Positions 52,340 through 61,160 of a stretch of DNA of 64,000 nt are shown here, in pieces; the stretch's first letter is position 1, and every line of letters starts with the position of its first letter. The position numbers and the translations under genes are program-made. This stretch comes from SIG603 sp964370775. GTDB lineage: Bacteria; Bacillota; Clostridia; Oscillospirales; Acutalibacteraceae. The stretch spans positions 1-64,000 of the forward strand of contig CAYJKT010000004.1 of assembly GCA_964370775.1 (NCBI GenBank). The letters are read 5' to 3'. The notes beneath the pieces were generated by a model. The model was not told the DNA's origin. It made no database searches and saw only the letters and a program-made list of their open reading frames with translations.

Positions 52340-52798
52340 ATGAGAGCAATAGTTCAACGTGTTAATGATGCTAAAATTATAATAAACAGCAGTGCTGAAA
52401 GAGAGATAAAAAAAGGCTTTGTGGTGTATCTTGGTGTAATGCAGGGTGACACCGTGGTAGACGCAGATTATCTTGTGAATAAAATAAGCGATTTACGCAT
52501 TTTTACAGATGAAAACGATAAAATGAACTTGTCTATTAAAGATATTAACGGAGATATTTTAGTTGTGTCTAACTTCACATTATCTGCCGATTGCAGAAAA
52601 GGTAGACGTCCGTCTTTTGAAAGAGCAGCAAAACCTGCAGAGGCGGTAGAGCTTTATAACTACTTTTTAAAAGGACTTAGAAAAGCCGAGGGCCTAGGAA
52701 CAATAGAAAGTGGCGAATTTGGTGCACACATGAACATAATTTGTGATAGCGACGGGCCTGTTAATTTGATTATGGATACAAAAGTAATATCAAAATAA
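52340..52798 (+). CDS. dtd: D-aminoacyl-tRNA deacylase
   Basis: 152 residues from the ATG at 52340; an in-frame GTG at 52331 has no better ribosome site. DTD motifs: MRAIVQRVNDAKI, the SQF-like VVSNFTLSADCRKGRRPSF and the GPVT-type GPVN in DSDGPVNLIMDT. The SQFTL motif appears as SNFTLS, with Asn for Gln. It hydrolyses D-amino acids from tRNA. The 3' end overlaps a small minus-strand gene by 29 bp. Length is normal. Confidence 0.93.
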   Translation: MRAIVQRVNDAKIIINSSAEREIKKGFVVYLGVMQGDTVVDADYLVNKISDLRIFTDENDKMNLSIKDINGDILVVSNFTLSADCRKGRRPSFERAAKPAEAVELYNYFLKGLRKAEGLGTIESGEFGAHMNIICDSDGPVNLIMDTKVISK

Positions 52799-52934
52799 TA
52801 AAAACAATAAACGTAACAGATAGGGTAAGGAGAAAATAAATTTTTTTCTTGCCTTTTTTCTCTGTAGGTTTAGAGAACAGAAGAATGTATTCCTCGCCAC
52901 TCATACATATATATTCTCTTTTTGGTTTATTCAT
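52770..52934 (-). CDS. Small membrane protein, 54 residues
   Basis: Start at 52934 with an AGGTGAT site. The chain is a polar, basic N-terminus (MNKPKREYICMSGEEYIL), a KKGKKK cluster and a C-terminal hydrophobic segment (residues 32-52). The plausible protein composition and ribosome site support it, although it converges on and overlaps dtd. No family recognised. Confidence 0.5.
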   Translation of the reverse strand: MNKPKREYICMSGEEYILLFSKPTEKKGKKKIYFLLTLSVTFIVFIILILLLYP

Positions 52935-53017
52935 AAAATCACCTAAAATAATAATGGTAGAAACAAGTTGTCTCTACCATTATATTTATATCTATTAGAT
53001 TTTATGACTGTATTTAA

Positions 53018-54418
53018 TTAAATGCTGTCTGCTGTATAGAACGCAAGAACTGCTTTGTATGTCATGTATACATCAAACTTAGACACAACTTCAAAAGGAG
53101 CGTGCATTGCAAGAGTAGGAACACCGATGTCAATTACGTCAACATTCATGTTAGCTATCATAGCAGCAACTGTACCGCCACCACCTTGGTCAACCTTGCC
53201 AAGTTCGCCAATTTGCCATGCAACTTTTGCATCATCAAGCATTTTTCTAAGTCTAGCAACATATTCAGCGCTTGCATCAGAACTGCCACCTTTTCCTCTT
53301 GAACCTGTGTATTTAGAGAAAGCAGCGCCATAGTTTACAAATGTGCTGTTAGATTTATCATAAGCATACGCAAAGTTAGGGTCATAAGCTGCTGTAACGT
53401 CAGCTGATAAGCAAACTGATTTTTCTAAAACGTGTCTTCCTTTTAAGCCCTCAGACTCAGCTAAATCTGTGATAAAGTTTTTCAAGAAATCGCATTGTAA
53501 TCCTGAGTTACCTTGGCTACCAACTTCTTCTTTATCTGCAAAAACGGTGATAACTGTGCTCTCAGGTGTGCCACAATCAAACGCAGCTATCATAGATGGA
53601 TACGCACAAACTCTGTCGTCGTGTCCGTAAGAGCCTATGAAAGTTCTGTCAAAACCGATGTCAGCTGCTTTAAATGCTGGTACAAACTCTATCTCAGCAG
53701 AGATTAAGTCTTCTTCTACTATGTCATATTTCTCGTTTAGAATTTTCATAACATTGTACTTATATGCTTCTTTAATGCTGTCTTTCTCACCTTTTTTAGA
53801 TGACTCAACAGCTGGCATAGAACCTACAAGAATGTTCATGTCCTCGCCCTCGATAGCAGAACCTAGTTTTTTCTCTGATTGGTCTTTGCCTAGGTGAGGT
53901 AGTAGATCGTTAATACAGAATTGTGGGTCGCCGTCTTTCTCGCCGATACAAACATCAATAACTGTGCCGTCTTTTTTAGCAATAACACCATGCATAGCTA
54001 GAGGAATTGACATCCATTGATATTTTTTGATACCACCATAGTAATGTGTTTTAAACATAGCCATTTCGCTATTTTCGTACAAAGGCATAGGTTTTAGGTC
54101 TATTCTTGGTGAGTCAATGTGAGCTGCTGAAATTCTAACACCGTTTTTTGTACCTTTTTTACCGATAACTGCTAGGCACAATGCTTTGTTTCTATTATTG
54201 TAGTATACTTTGTCGCCAGCTTTATATTTTTTGCTTGCATCAAAAGGTTTAAAACCTAACTTTTCTGCTTCTGCAACAGCAAAGTTCACGCACTCACGCT
54301 CTGTTTTTCCTTCGTCCAAAAACTTTTTGTAACCCTCGTTAAATTTTTGGCACTCTTTAAGTGTGCTTTTGCTTGCTGTTTTTAGTGGGTTTTCTCTTTT
54401 TAGTAAAAGATCTTTCAT
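53018..54418 (-). CDS. M18-family aminopeptidase
   Basis: 466 residues, the length of clostridial M18 (aspartyl) aminopeptidases. Zinc ligands are seen in SAAHIDSPRIDLKP (His, Asp), ADKEEVGSQGNSGLQ (catalytic Glu/Glu) and near the end in DIGVPTLAMHAPFEVVSKFD (His). Cytosolic. It lies two bases downstream of the Sua5-CoaE fusion gene on the same strand, so it is probably co-transcribed with it and prfA. Confidence 0.93.
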   Translation of the reverse strand: MKDLLLKRENPLKTASKSTLKECQKFNEGYKKFLDEGKTERECVNFAVAEAEKLGFKPFDASKKYKAGDKVYYNNRNKALCLAVIGKKGTKNGVRISAAHIDSPRIDLKPMPLYENSEMAMFKTHYYGGIKKYQWMSIPLAMHGVIAKKDGTVIDVCIGEKDGDPQFCINDLLPHLGKDQSEKKLGSAIEGEDMNILVGSMPAVESSKKGEKDSIKEAYKYNVMKILNEKYDIVEEDLISAEIEFVPAFKAADIGFDRTFIGSYGHDDRVCAYPSMIAAFDCGTPESTVITVFADKEEVGSQGNSGLQCDFLKNFITDLAESEGLKGRHVLEKSVCLSADVTAAYDPNFAYAYDKSNSTFVNYGAAFSKYTGSRGKGGSSDASAEYVARLRKMLDDAKVAWQIGELGKVDQGGGGTVAAMIANMNVDVIDIGVPTLAMHAPFEVVSKFDVYMTYKAVLAFYTADSI

Positions 54419-54419
54419 T

Positions 54420-56009
54420 TTACTTCTCCTTTAAAGTGTTTATAATATGATTAATTTTATCTATCTCAATACCACTATCGGTATTAATAACATAATTTGC
54501 TGCCCTCTCATAAAAATCATCAGGTTTGCCAGCATTTAATCTAAGTTTTGCTTGTTCTTCGCTTAAATTATCACGCTTAATTATTCTATCTAGCCTAATA
54601 TCTTCGCTAGCTTTTGTAATTACAATGTGCGTGCAAAGTTCGTCTGCGTTTGCCTCAAAAAGAGTTGGTGCATCTAGCACGATAATCGTATTACCTTTTT
54701 GAATAAGCTCATTAATAATATGCTCCATTCGTTCAATAATAAACGGAAGTACGATTTTGTTAAGAGTAGCAGTGTCTTCTGCTGTTTTAAAAGCTCTTGA
54801 CGCAAGCGTTGCTCTGTCTAAATTGCCGTCAATTACCAAATCTTCACCAAATGCATTTTGTAAAAGAGCAAGACACTTTTCTGTGTAAGTCTCTTTTTGT
54901 TTGGTGACTTTGTCGCAGTCGATAACTGCTATACCATTCTCTTTAAAAATATCAGCCACAGTGCTTTTGCCAGAACCTGTTTTGCCACTTAAACCTATAA
55001 TCTTAACTTTAGGTTCTATTGTTCTAAAATGTGACGCACGGATAAGCCTGTTATACACGGCAGTTCCAACACCTTTTTCTATCGGCGAGGTCGCATATAC
55101 CTTGGTAGCGCCGATTTCATCTAGCTTATGCAGTGCAGAGAACAATGCTTTTGCTTGGCTTGAACTGTCGTATAATTTACCGTAAGTCACCGTTTTTGCA
55201 TTAAGTTTGTCGGCTTGTTCCTCAAAACAAAGCGCTGTGCAATCGCTGTCGCTTTCAACAAGTTTTTTGAACTCTCTAAAACTTAGCTTAGATATAGTAA
55301 TCTCTGCCTTTGGTGAGTAGTGCTTGTACTTCATACCAGGTGAGGCAGGTGCTTCATGTTTTTTTAACTGTCTAGCGATTTTAACTTTGCCAATCACTTT
55401 TTCAATCGCTTCACGGCTCACGCTACCCGGTCTTAGTATCACAGGTGTTTCACCCACCACGCTTATAACTGTGGACTCCACACCAACGTCGCAATCTTCA
55501 CCCTTAACAATCGCATCTATTTTTCCGTTCATATCAGCTAGAACATGAGTGTAACTTGTGGGGCTTGGCTTGCCAGATATATTTGCAGAGGGTGCTGCAA
55601 GAGGAACATTTGCACAATCTATGATTTTTCTCGCTGTTTCACTCTCTGGTATTCTAATAGCTACAGTGTCAAGTCCTCCACTTATCTCAGGTGGGATTTT
55701 ATCTGACTTTTCAAAAACTATTGTAAGAGGCGCTGGCCAAAAGTATTCTGCTAATTTTCTACCTTTTTCAGGTATATTTTTAACAAGAGGTTCAATATCT
55801 GATATTTTGCTAACATGCACAATCAAAGGATTGTCAGACGGTCTACCTTTTGCAGTGTATATTTTTTTAACACATTCACCATTCAAAGCATTCGCTGCAA
55901 GTCCATACACTGTCTCGGTCGGAATTCCAACAAGCCCACCGTTTTGCAGTATCTCGCCAGCTTTTTTTAAATCATGGTCGTCACAAGCATCTAATAATAA
56001 TGTGTGCAT
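54420..56009 (-). CDS. Sua5-type threonylcarbamoyladenylate synthase / dephospho-CoA kinase fusion
   Basis: 529 residues. Residues 1-325 are YwlC/Sua5 (GGLVGIPTETVYGLAANALN, KGRPSDNPLIVHV, LAAPSANISGKPSPT, and the Sua5 C-terminal domain with PASPGMKYKHYSPKA). Residues 335-529 are CoaE (GLSGKTGSGKSTVADIF, VIDCDKVTKQKE, VLDAPTLFEANADELC). No stop or frameshift is seen between them. The first makes the TC-AMP precursor of tRNA t6A37, the second the last step of CoA synthesis. It overlaps prfA by one base. Confidence 0.9.
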   Translation of the reverse strand: MHTLLLDACDDHDLKKAGEILQNGGLVGIPTETVYGLAANALNGECVKKIYTAKGRPSDNPLIVHVSKISDIEPLVKNIPEKGRKLAEYFWPAPLTIVFEKSDKIPPEISGGLDTVAIRIPESETARKIIDCANVPLAAPSANISGKPSPTSYTHVLADMNGKIDAIVKGEDCDVGVESTVISVVGETPVILRPGSVSREAIEKVIGKVKIARQLKKHEAPASPGMKYKHYSPKAEITISKLSFREFKKLVESDSDCTALCFEEQADKLNAKTVTYGKLYDSSSQAKALFSALHKLDEIGATKVYATSPIEKGVGTAVYNRLIRASHFRTIEPKVKIIGLSGKTGSGKSTVADIFKENGIAVIDCDKVTKQKETYTEKCLALLQNAFGEDLVIDGNLDRATLASRAFKTAEDTATLNKIVLPFIIERMEHIINELIQKGNTIIVLDAPTLFEANADELCTHIVITKASEDIRLDRIIKRDNLSEEQAKLRLNAGKPDDFYERAANYVINTDSGIEIDKINHIINTLKEK

Positions 56010-57088
56010 TATCCGTTCTCCATAGATTCTTGTAGTTTTGCTGCTCTATCTGCTGCGTTTAGTGCATTTAAAACGTCGTCTAAGTCGCCGTTAAGTACAT
56101 CTTGCAGTTTGTATAATGTCAAACCAATTCTGTGGTCAGTCAATCTAATTTGTGGGTAGTTGTATGTTCTAATTCTCTCAGAACGGTCGCCTGTACCTAC
56201 TTGTGATTTTCTCTCTGCGCTAATCTCAGAAGCTTGCGCCTCTACCTTAGCGTCCATAAGTCTAGCTCTTAGAACTCTCATAGCTTTGTCTTTGTTTTTA
56301 AGCTGACTACGCTCGTCTTGGCACTCAACAACAGTATTTGTTGGCAAGTGAGTTATTCTGATAGCAGATGATGTTTTGTTGATATGCTGACCACCTGCAC
56401 CACTAGAACGGAATGTGTCTATCTGTAAATCTTTTGGGTTAATTTCAAGCTCTATCTCGTCTGCCTCTGGCAACACAGCAACAGTTGCAGTTGATGTGTG
56501 AATACGCCCTTGTGTTTCTGTTTCTGGCACACGTTGAACTCTGTGAACGCCACTCTCAAACTTAAATTTAGAGTACGCACCGTCGCCTTCGATTGTAAAG
56601 CTTATCTCTTTAAAACCACCGATTTCAGTCTCGTTAGCGTTGATAACTTCAATTTTGTAGCCAACTTTTTCGGCATACATAGAGTACATTCTGAACAAAA
56701 CAGCAGAGAACAAAGCAGCTTCGTCTCCACCAGCTCCACCACGGATTTCAACAATAACGCTTTTTTCATCGTTAGGGTCTTTTGGCAACAACAGAATTTT
56801 TAACTCTTCTGATGTGCTCTCCACAGTGCTTCTAGCTTCGCTTAATTCTTCATTTGCTAAATCTTTTAGTTCTTTGTCTAAATTAGGCTCGTTCAAAAGC
56901 TCTAAATTATCATCTATCGCTTGTTTAGCACTTTTGTATTCTCTATATTTTTCTACTATAGGCGTAATGTCTTTGTGTTCTTTCATTAATTTTTTAAACA
57001 AATTAGTGTCAGCTGCCACAGTAGGGTCGTATAATTTTAGGTTTAATTCTTCGTATCTATTCTCAAAAACCTGCAAATTTTCAAACAT
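56009..57088 (-). CDS. prfA: Peptide chain release factor 1
   Basis: 359 residues. GGQ loop in SSGAGGQHINKTSSAIRITH; stop-codon recognition P-x-T motif in RVPETETQGRIHTST, which is the RF1 form. Recognises UAA and UAG. The gene order DUF951, prfA, ywlC is common in Firmicutes. Confidence 0.98.
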   Translation of the reverse strand: MFENLQVFENRYEELNLKLYDPTVAADTNLFKKLMKEHKDITPIVEKYREYKSAKQAIDDNLELLNEPNLDKELKDLANEELSEARSTVESTSEELKILLLPKDPNDEKSVIVEIRGGAGGDEAALFSAVLFRMYSMYAEKVGYKIEVINANETEIGGFKEISFTIEGDGAYSKFKFESGVHRVQRVPETETQGRIHTSTATVAVLPEADEIELEINPKDLQIDTFRSSGAGGQHINKTSSAIRITHLPTNTVVECQDERSQLKNKDKAMRVLRARLMDAKVEAQASEISAERKSQVGTGDRSERIRTYNYPQIRLTDHRIGLTLYKLQDVLNGDLDDVLNALNAADRAAKLQESMENG

Positions 57089-57091
57089 TTT

Positions 57092-57292
57092 TTACTCCGT
57101 TTCAACTTGTTCTTCACAGTGAACAATTCTTTTAATATTTTTTTCGCACTTTCTGCGTGGTAGCATAATCTCGTGGCCACAACCACTGCAACGTATTTTA
57201 AAATCCATACCAATTCTTAATACTTGAAACTCTTTACTACCGCAAGGATGCGCTTTCTTCATAAGCAAAATATCGCCAACATTTACATTCAT
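57092..57292 (-). CDS. DUF951 family protein
   Basis: 66 residues from the ATG at 57292, six bases after GGAGG; the ATG at 57298 adjoins that box. The pattern GDILLMKKAHPCGSKEF, then RIGMDFKIRCSGCGHEIMLP and RRKCEKNIKRI is typical of DUF951, with two CxxC-like cysteine pairs (a possible zinc ribbon). It lies three bases from prfA in the same operon. Confidence 0.93.
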   Translation of the reverse strand: MNVNVGDILLMKKAHPCGSKEFQVLRIGMDFKIRCSGCGHEIMLPRRKCEKNIKRIVHCEEQVETE

Positions 57293-57434
57293 AATCATCC
57301 TCCTTCACATTTCCTATATTCTACCACTATTTTAGTTAAAATAAAAGCGTTTTTGTAAATTTATTGCTTAAGTATATATATTTCGATTAATAATATAAAA
57401 CTTTAATGCTAACAAGCTTAACATAAAGCATAAA

Positions 57435-57464
57435 ACTGGGCAAGATTGCATTATCTTACCCAGT
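57435..57464 (-). terminator. Terminator after the DUF2200 gene
   Basis: ACTGGG-x-AAGAT pairs with ATCTT-x-CCCAGT (one internal mismatch), six-base loop. Read on the minus strand, a T-rich stretch follows. No other gene in 57293-57499. Confidence 0.7.
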
Positions 57465-57499
57465 GAATTAGCTGTTTTATCATGCCAGTTTGATGGAGC

Positions 57500-57847
57500 T
57501 TATCTCAAAATTTTCTCCATAGCTTTACCTTTTGCAAGTTCGTCTATCAATTTGTCAAGATAGCGAATTTCCTTTGTAATAGGGTCATCAATCTCACTTA
57601 ATTTAACGCCACAAATTGAACCTGTGATTAAAATTCTGTTAGGGTTAGGTGTTGGAGCAGAGGCAAAAAATTCCTCCATAGTATGAACTTCTTCTATTTT
57701 TTGTTGCAATTCTTCTATAGTATACCCTGTAAGCCAGCATATAATTTGATTTACCTCGTCTACTGTTCTGCCCTTTCGCTCTGCTTTTGCAATATATAAT
57801 GGATAGATCTTGTTGAACTCCATACCGTTTTGTTTGTTATTTGCCAT
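57500..57847 (-). CDS. DUF2200 family protein
   Basis: 115 residues. Typical DUF2200 sequence: FNKIYPLYIAKAERKGRTVD, EVNQIICWLTGYTIEEL, HTMEEFFASAPTPNPNR, ITGSICGVKLSEIDDP and ELAKGKAMEKIL. Soluble. Function unknown; possibly DNA- or RNA-associated. AAGGAG precedes the ATG. Confidence 0.9.
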   Translation of the reverse strand: MANNKQNGMEFNKIYPLYIAKAERKGRTVDEVNQIICWLTGYTIEELQQKIEEVHTMEEFFASAPTPNPNRILITGSICGVKLSEIDDPITKEIRYLDKLIDELAKGKAMEKILR

Positions 57848-57901
57848 AATTAAACTCCTTTAAATAGTATATTTAGTTTAACATCTAATATGTTTATTGT
57901 C

Positions 57902-57944
57902 AAAGTAAATTATAGTTTACTTTCGCGTTAATATAGTATATAAT
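57902..57944 (+). promoter_or_regulatory. Promoter with palindromic operator before the AEC transporter
   Basis: TTTACT (57916-57921), 17-bp spacer, TATAAT (57939-57944). An inverted repeat AAAGTAAA-N6-TTTACTTT (57902-57923) overlaps the -35 box and could be a repressor site. It lies between divergent genes and may act on both. Confidence 0.65.
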
Positions 57945-57986
57945 TAAAAAATAAAACGTTTATAGGTTTGGTAAGGGGAGTGTGCA

Positions 57987-58925
57987 ATGGATAACTTGAT
58001 ATTTTCGGCAAATGTTGTGTTGCCACTGTTACTGCTAATGGCAGTCGGTTTTTTTGTTAGAAAAATAGGTGTGCTAGACAAAAAAGCAGTTCTTGTGGGA
58101 AACGATTTGGTTTTTATGGTTTTTTTACCTGTTTTAATATTTAACAATATCCGAAGCAGTAGCATGGATAACATAAGTCAGCTTGACTTTTTTGCTTTTA
58201 TCGTAATATCAGTACTAATATGTTTTGCGGTTGCGACAGTTGTTGTAATGGCGATAGAAAAAGACAATCCAACTAGAGGAACTATGATACAAGGCATGGT
58301 GCGTTCAAATTATTCGTTGTTTGGAATACCTTTAATAACCTTGTTATTACCTAACGAAGACCTAGCTCTTGCATATATTTTACTGGCATTCGTAATTCCT
58401 CTATTTAATATAAGCGTTATCATAATTTTGCAGTATTTTGGTAAAGAGAAAGCCTCTTTAAAAACGGTTTTGATTGGTGTAGCCAAAAATCCTCTTATAA
58501 TAGGAACAGTGGCAGGTATCATATTTTTATATACAGGGATAGAACTTCCTACTTTCTTAAACACAGCAGCTTATGATTTAGGAGACATTGCGTCCCCTTT
58601 TGCGCTGTTTATGCTTGGCGCTGGGTTTGAGTTCAAAAGTGTTGGTAAATATGCAAAACAGCTTTCGATAACAGCTGTCACAAAACTTGTTTTAGTGCCA
58701 GCTGTAATGATAACCATTGCTGTTTTACTTGGGTTCAGAGGTGTAGAACTCGCGTGTATAATGTTATTATTCTGCTCACCAACGGCTGTTAATTCATACC
58801 CAATGGCTGTGAAAATGGGTGCAAACGGAGATTTAGCAGCTGTGGTAGTTGTGTTTACATCTGCTTTATGTATTTTTACTGTATTTTGTGCAATTTTTAT
58901 TCTAAAAACACTTGCTTTATTTTGA
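57987..58925 (+). CDS. AEC-family (auxin efflux carrier-like) permease
   Basis: 312 residues, ten hydrophobic segments. Family stretches: MAVGFFVRKIGVLDK, MIQGMVRSNYSLFGIPL, and ALFMLGAGFEFKSVGKYAKQ followed by CSPTAVNSYPMAVKMG. Members carry malate, auxin or other organic acids; the substrate here is unknown. AGGGGAG precedes the ATG. Confidence 0.9.
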   Translation: MDNLIFSANVVLPLLLLMAVGFFVRKIGVLDKKAVLVGNDLVFMVFLPVLIFNNIRSSSMDNISQLDFFAFIVISVLICFAVATVVVMAIEKDNPTRGTMIQGMVRSNYSLFGIPLITLLLPNEDLALAYILLAFVIPLFNISVIIILQYFGKEKASLKTVLIGVAKNPLIIGTVAGIIFLYTGIELPTFLNTAAYDLGDIASPFALFMLGAGFEFKSVGKYAKQLSITAVTKLVLVPAVMITIAVLLGFRGVELACIMLLFCSPTAVNSYPMAVKMGANGDLAAVVVVFTSALCIFTVFCAIFILKTLALF

Positions 58926-58957
58926 GTTTTAAAGTATAACTAGAGTATAACTAACTG

Positions 58958-58986
58958 TTTACAATTTAAACAACATAAGTTATAAT
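58958..58986 (+). promoter_or_regulatory. Promoter for the glucokinase/mutarotase operon
   Basis: TTTACA (58958-58963), exactly 17 bp, TATAAT (58981-58986), 30 bp before the start codon. Confidence 0.8.
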
Positions 58987-59015
58987 TAAAACACAAAACT
59001 AAAGGAGATAATTAT

Positions 59016-59960
59016 ATGTATTATTTAGGAATTGACATAGGTGGAACAAACATTGCAGTAGGTGTTGTAGATGAAAGCATGAAAATCATAGCTAAAGCTA
59101 GCAACAAAACTCCTACTCCATGCAAAGAGGAAGTTTTTTGTGACGCAGTTGCAGCAACAGCACACGAGGCTTTAGAGAACGCTGGAATTACACTAGCTGA
59201 TGTTGAGCAAGTTGGTATCGGTTGCCCAGGTACTGCTAACAAAGATTTAGGCATGATAGAATATACAAACAACTTAGGTTATAGAGATTTTAAACTTAAA
59301 GCTATGATGGAAGAAAGACTTCCTGGCGTTAAAGTTCTTTTAGAAAATGATGCTAATGCGGCGGCGTATGGTGAGTTTAAAGCAGGGGCTTTAAAAGGTG
59401 TTACACATGGTGTAGCTATCACACTAGGCACTGGTATCGGTGGTGGTATAATCATCGACGGCAAAGTGTATTCTGGGTTTAACTTCTCAGGTGGTGAGCT
59501 AGGTCACAGTGTTATTGTTGTTGACGGCGAGCCTTGCACTTGTGGCAGACTAGGTTGTTGGGAAGCGTATGCTTCTGCAACAGGGCTAAAAAAAATCACA
59601 GCTAAACACATGGAAGCAGACAAAAGTTCTAAAATGTGGGAACTTGTTGATGGTGACATAGCAAACATTAGTGGTAGAACTGCTTATGATGCTATGAAAG
59701 CAGGAGATGAAACAGGTAAAAAAGCAGTTGATGAGTTTGTTAAATATTTAACTGCTGGTATTTCAAATGTTATTAACTCATTCCAACCAGAAATCCTTTG
59801 CATTGGTGGTGGCGTAAGTAACGAGGGCGAAGTACTTCTAGCTCCTGTTAGAGAAATGTGCGCAAAAGACACATATATTTCATCACAAAGAACAACAATT
59901 TGCAAAGCAGTTTTAGGAAACGACGCTGGAATTATCGGTGCTGCTTTACTTGAAAAATAA
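59016..59960 (+). CDS. glk: ROK-family glucokinase
   Basis: 314 residues. N-terminal phosphate motif YYLGIDIGGTNIAVGVVD, catalytic Asp in LLENDANAAAYGE, TLGTGIGGGIIIDG, glucose-binding ELGHSVIV and the zinc motif CTCGRLGCWEAYAS. Phosphorylates glucose or a related hexose. 12 bp before the mutarotase gene, one transcript ending at the 61018 hairpin. Confidence 0.93.
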   Translation: MYYLGIDIGGTNIAVGVVDESMKIIAKASNKTPTPCKEEVFCDAVAATAHEALENAGITLADVEQVGIGCPGTANKDLGMIEYTNNLGYRDFKLKAMMEERLPGVKVLLENDANAAAYGEFKAGALKGVTHGVAITLGTGIGGGIIIDGKVYSGFNFSGGELGHSVIVVDGEPCTCGRLGCWEAYASATGLKKITAKHMEADKSSKMWELVDGDIANISGRTAYDAMKAGDETGKKAVDEFVKYLTAGISNVINSFQPEILCIGGGVSNEGEVLLAPVREMCAKDTYISSQRTTICKAVLGNDAGIIGAALLEK

Positions 59961-59972
59961 GGAGTAAATAAA

Positions 59973-61013
59973 ATGAGTGTAACAAAAGGTGTTTTCGGAA
60001 ATTTACCTTGTGGAAAAGAAGTTAATGCGTATCTAATGAAAAACTCAAACGGTGTAGAACTGAACGTTTTAACTCTTGGATTAAAAGTGCAAAGCCTTAA
60101 AGTTTTAGATAAAAATGGTGGTTTAGTAGATGTAGTTTTGGGTTATGATAATCTTGAAAGCTATGTTGGCGAAGACTATCAAGGCTCTTTTGTTGGCAGA
60201 TATGCTAACAGAATTGGTGGTGCTAAGTTTGATTTAGACGGAGTTACGTATACTCTTGCAAAAAACAACGGAGAAAACTCACTTCACGGTGGTATAAATG
60301 GTTTTCATAACGTGGTTTGGGACGTTAAAGAGATTAACGACAGCGACGAACCATCTATTGTTTTTACTCATTTAAGCCCAGACGGCGACGAGGGTTACCC
60401 AGGTAACTTACAAATGGAGATAAAATATACTTTAACAAACAGCAATGAAGTGATGTTTGAGTATAAAGCGTGTACAGATAAAACTACTCCGTTTAACCCT
60501 ACAAACCATTCATATTTCAACTTGTCTGGTAATCATGATAGCCTAATTTTTGATACATCTATGAAAATAAATGCAGATAAAATCACAGTTATCGGCGATG
60601 ATTTAATTCCAACAGGTGAGTATATGGCAGTTGAGGGAACAGCTCTTGATTTTAGAAAAGCTAAAAAAATCGGAGACGATTTTAAGTCTAAAGAAGAATT
60701 AATGGTGTTGTGCAGAGGCTACGACCATAACTTCTGTGTTAACGGAACAGGCTTTAGACATTTTGCAACAGCAAGCGACCCTGTTAGTGGTGTTGTTATG
60801 GATGTGTACTCTGATATGCCTGGTGTGCAACTATATACATTCAATTTCGAGAATGATAAAATCGGCAAAACAGGTAAACAAATGGAGGTTAACACAGCTT
60901 TCTGTTTAGAGACTCAATTTTATCCTGACTCTGTAAACAAACCTGAATTTCCGTTTGAATTCTTAACTCCAGATAAAGAGTTTTACTCAAAAACAGTATA
61001 TAAATTTAGCTAA
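59973..61013 (+). CDS. galM: Aldose 1-epimerase (galactose mutarotase)
   Basis: 346 residues. Catalytic His in FNPTNHSYFNLSG and Glu near the C-terminus (AFCLETQFYPDSVN) are present; other conserved stretches are FVGRYANRIGGAKFDLDG and GENSLHGGINGFHNVVWDV. It interconverts alpha and beta anomers, so it feeds the glucokinase next to it. Normal family length. Confidence 0.95.
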   Translation: MSVTKGVFGNLPCGKEVNAYLMKNSNGVELNVLTLGLKVQSLKVLDKNGGLVDVVLGYDNLESYVGEDYQGSFVGRYANRIGGAKFDLDGVTYTLAKNNGENSLHGGINGFHNVVWDVKEINDSDEPSIVFTHLSPDGDEGYPGNLQMEIKYTLTNSNEVMFEYKACTDKTTPFNPTNHSYFNLSGNHDSLIFDTSMKINADKITVIGDDLIPTGEYMAVEGTALDFRKAKKIGDDFKSKEELMVLCRGYDHNFCVNGTGFRHFATASDPVSGVVMDVYSDMPGVQLYTFNFENDKIGKTGKQMEVNTAFCLETQFYPDSVNKPEFPFEFLTPDKEFYSKTVYKFS

Positions 61014-61017
61014 AATA

Positions 61018-61057
61018 AAAGCTACTATGATAAGTTAAATCCTATCATAGTAGCTTT
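61018..61057. repeat. Inverted-repeat terminator, left copy
   Basis: 15-bp perfect stem AAAGCTACTATGATA/TATCATAGTAGCTTT with loop AGTTAAATCC and a T-run. It is the terminator of galM. A second copy with an inverted loop lies at 63581-63620; the two bracket the MFS/regulator pair. Confidence 0.9.
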
Positions 61058-61084
61058 TTTATGGGAGTTATGCAAATTAGTATA

Positions 61085-61135
61085 AGATAATTATCTAATT
61101 TGGATATTGACATAATTCAAATATAGTGATATCAT
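61085..61135 (+). promoter_or_regulatory. Promoter and palindromic operator before the MFS gene
   Basis: TTGACA (61107-61112), 17-bp spacer, TATCAT (61130-61135). AGATAATTATCT, a perfect 12-bp palindrome at 61085-61096, sits just upstream and could bind the ArsR-like regulator encoded by the second gene. Confidence 0.65.
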
Positions 61136-61160
61136 ATAAACATCTAAGGAGGTTGTTAGA

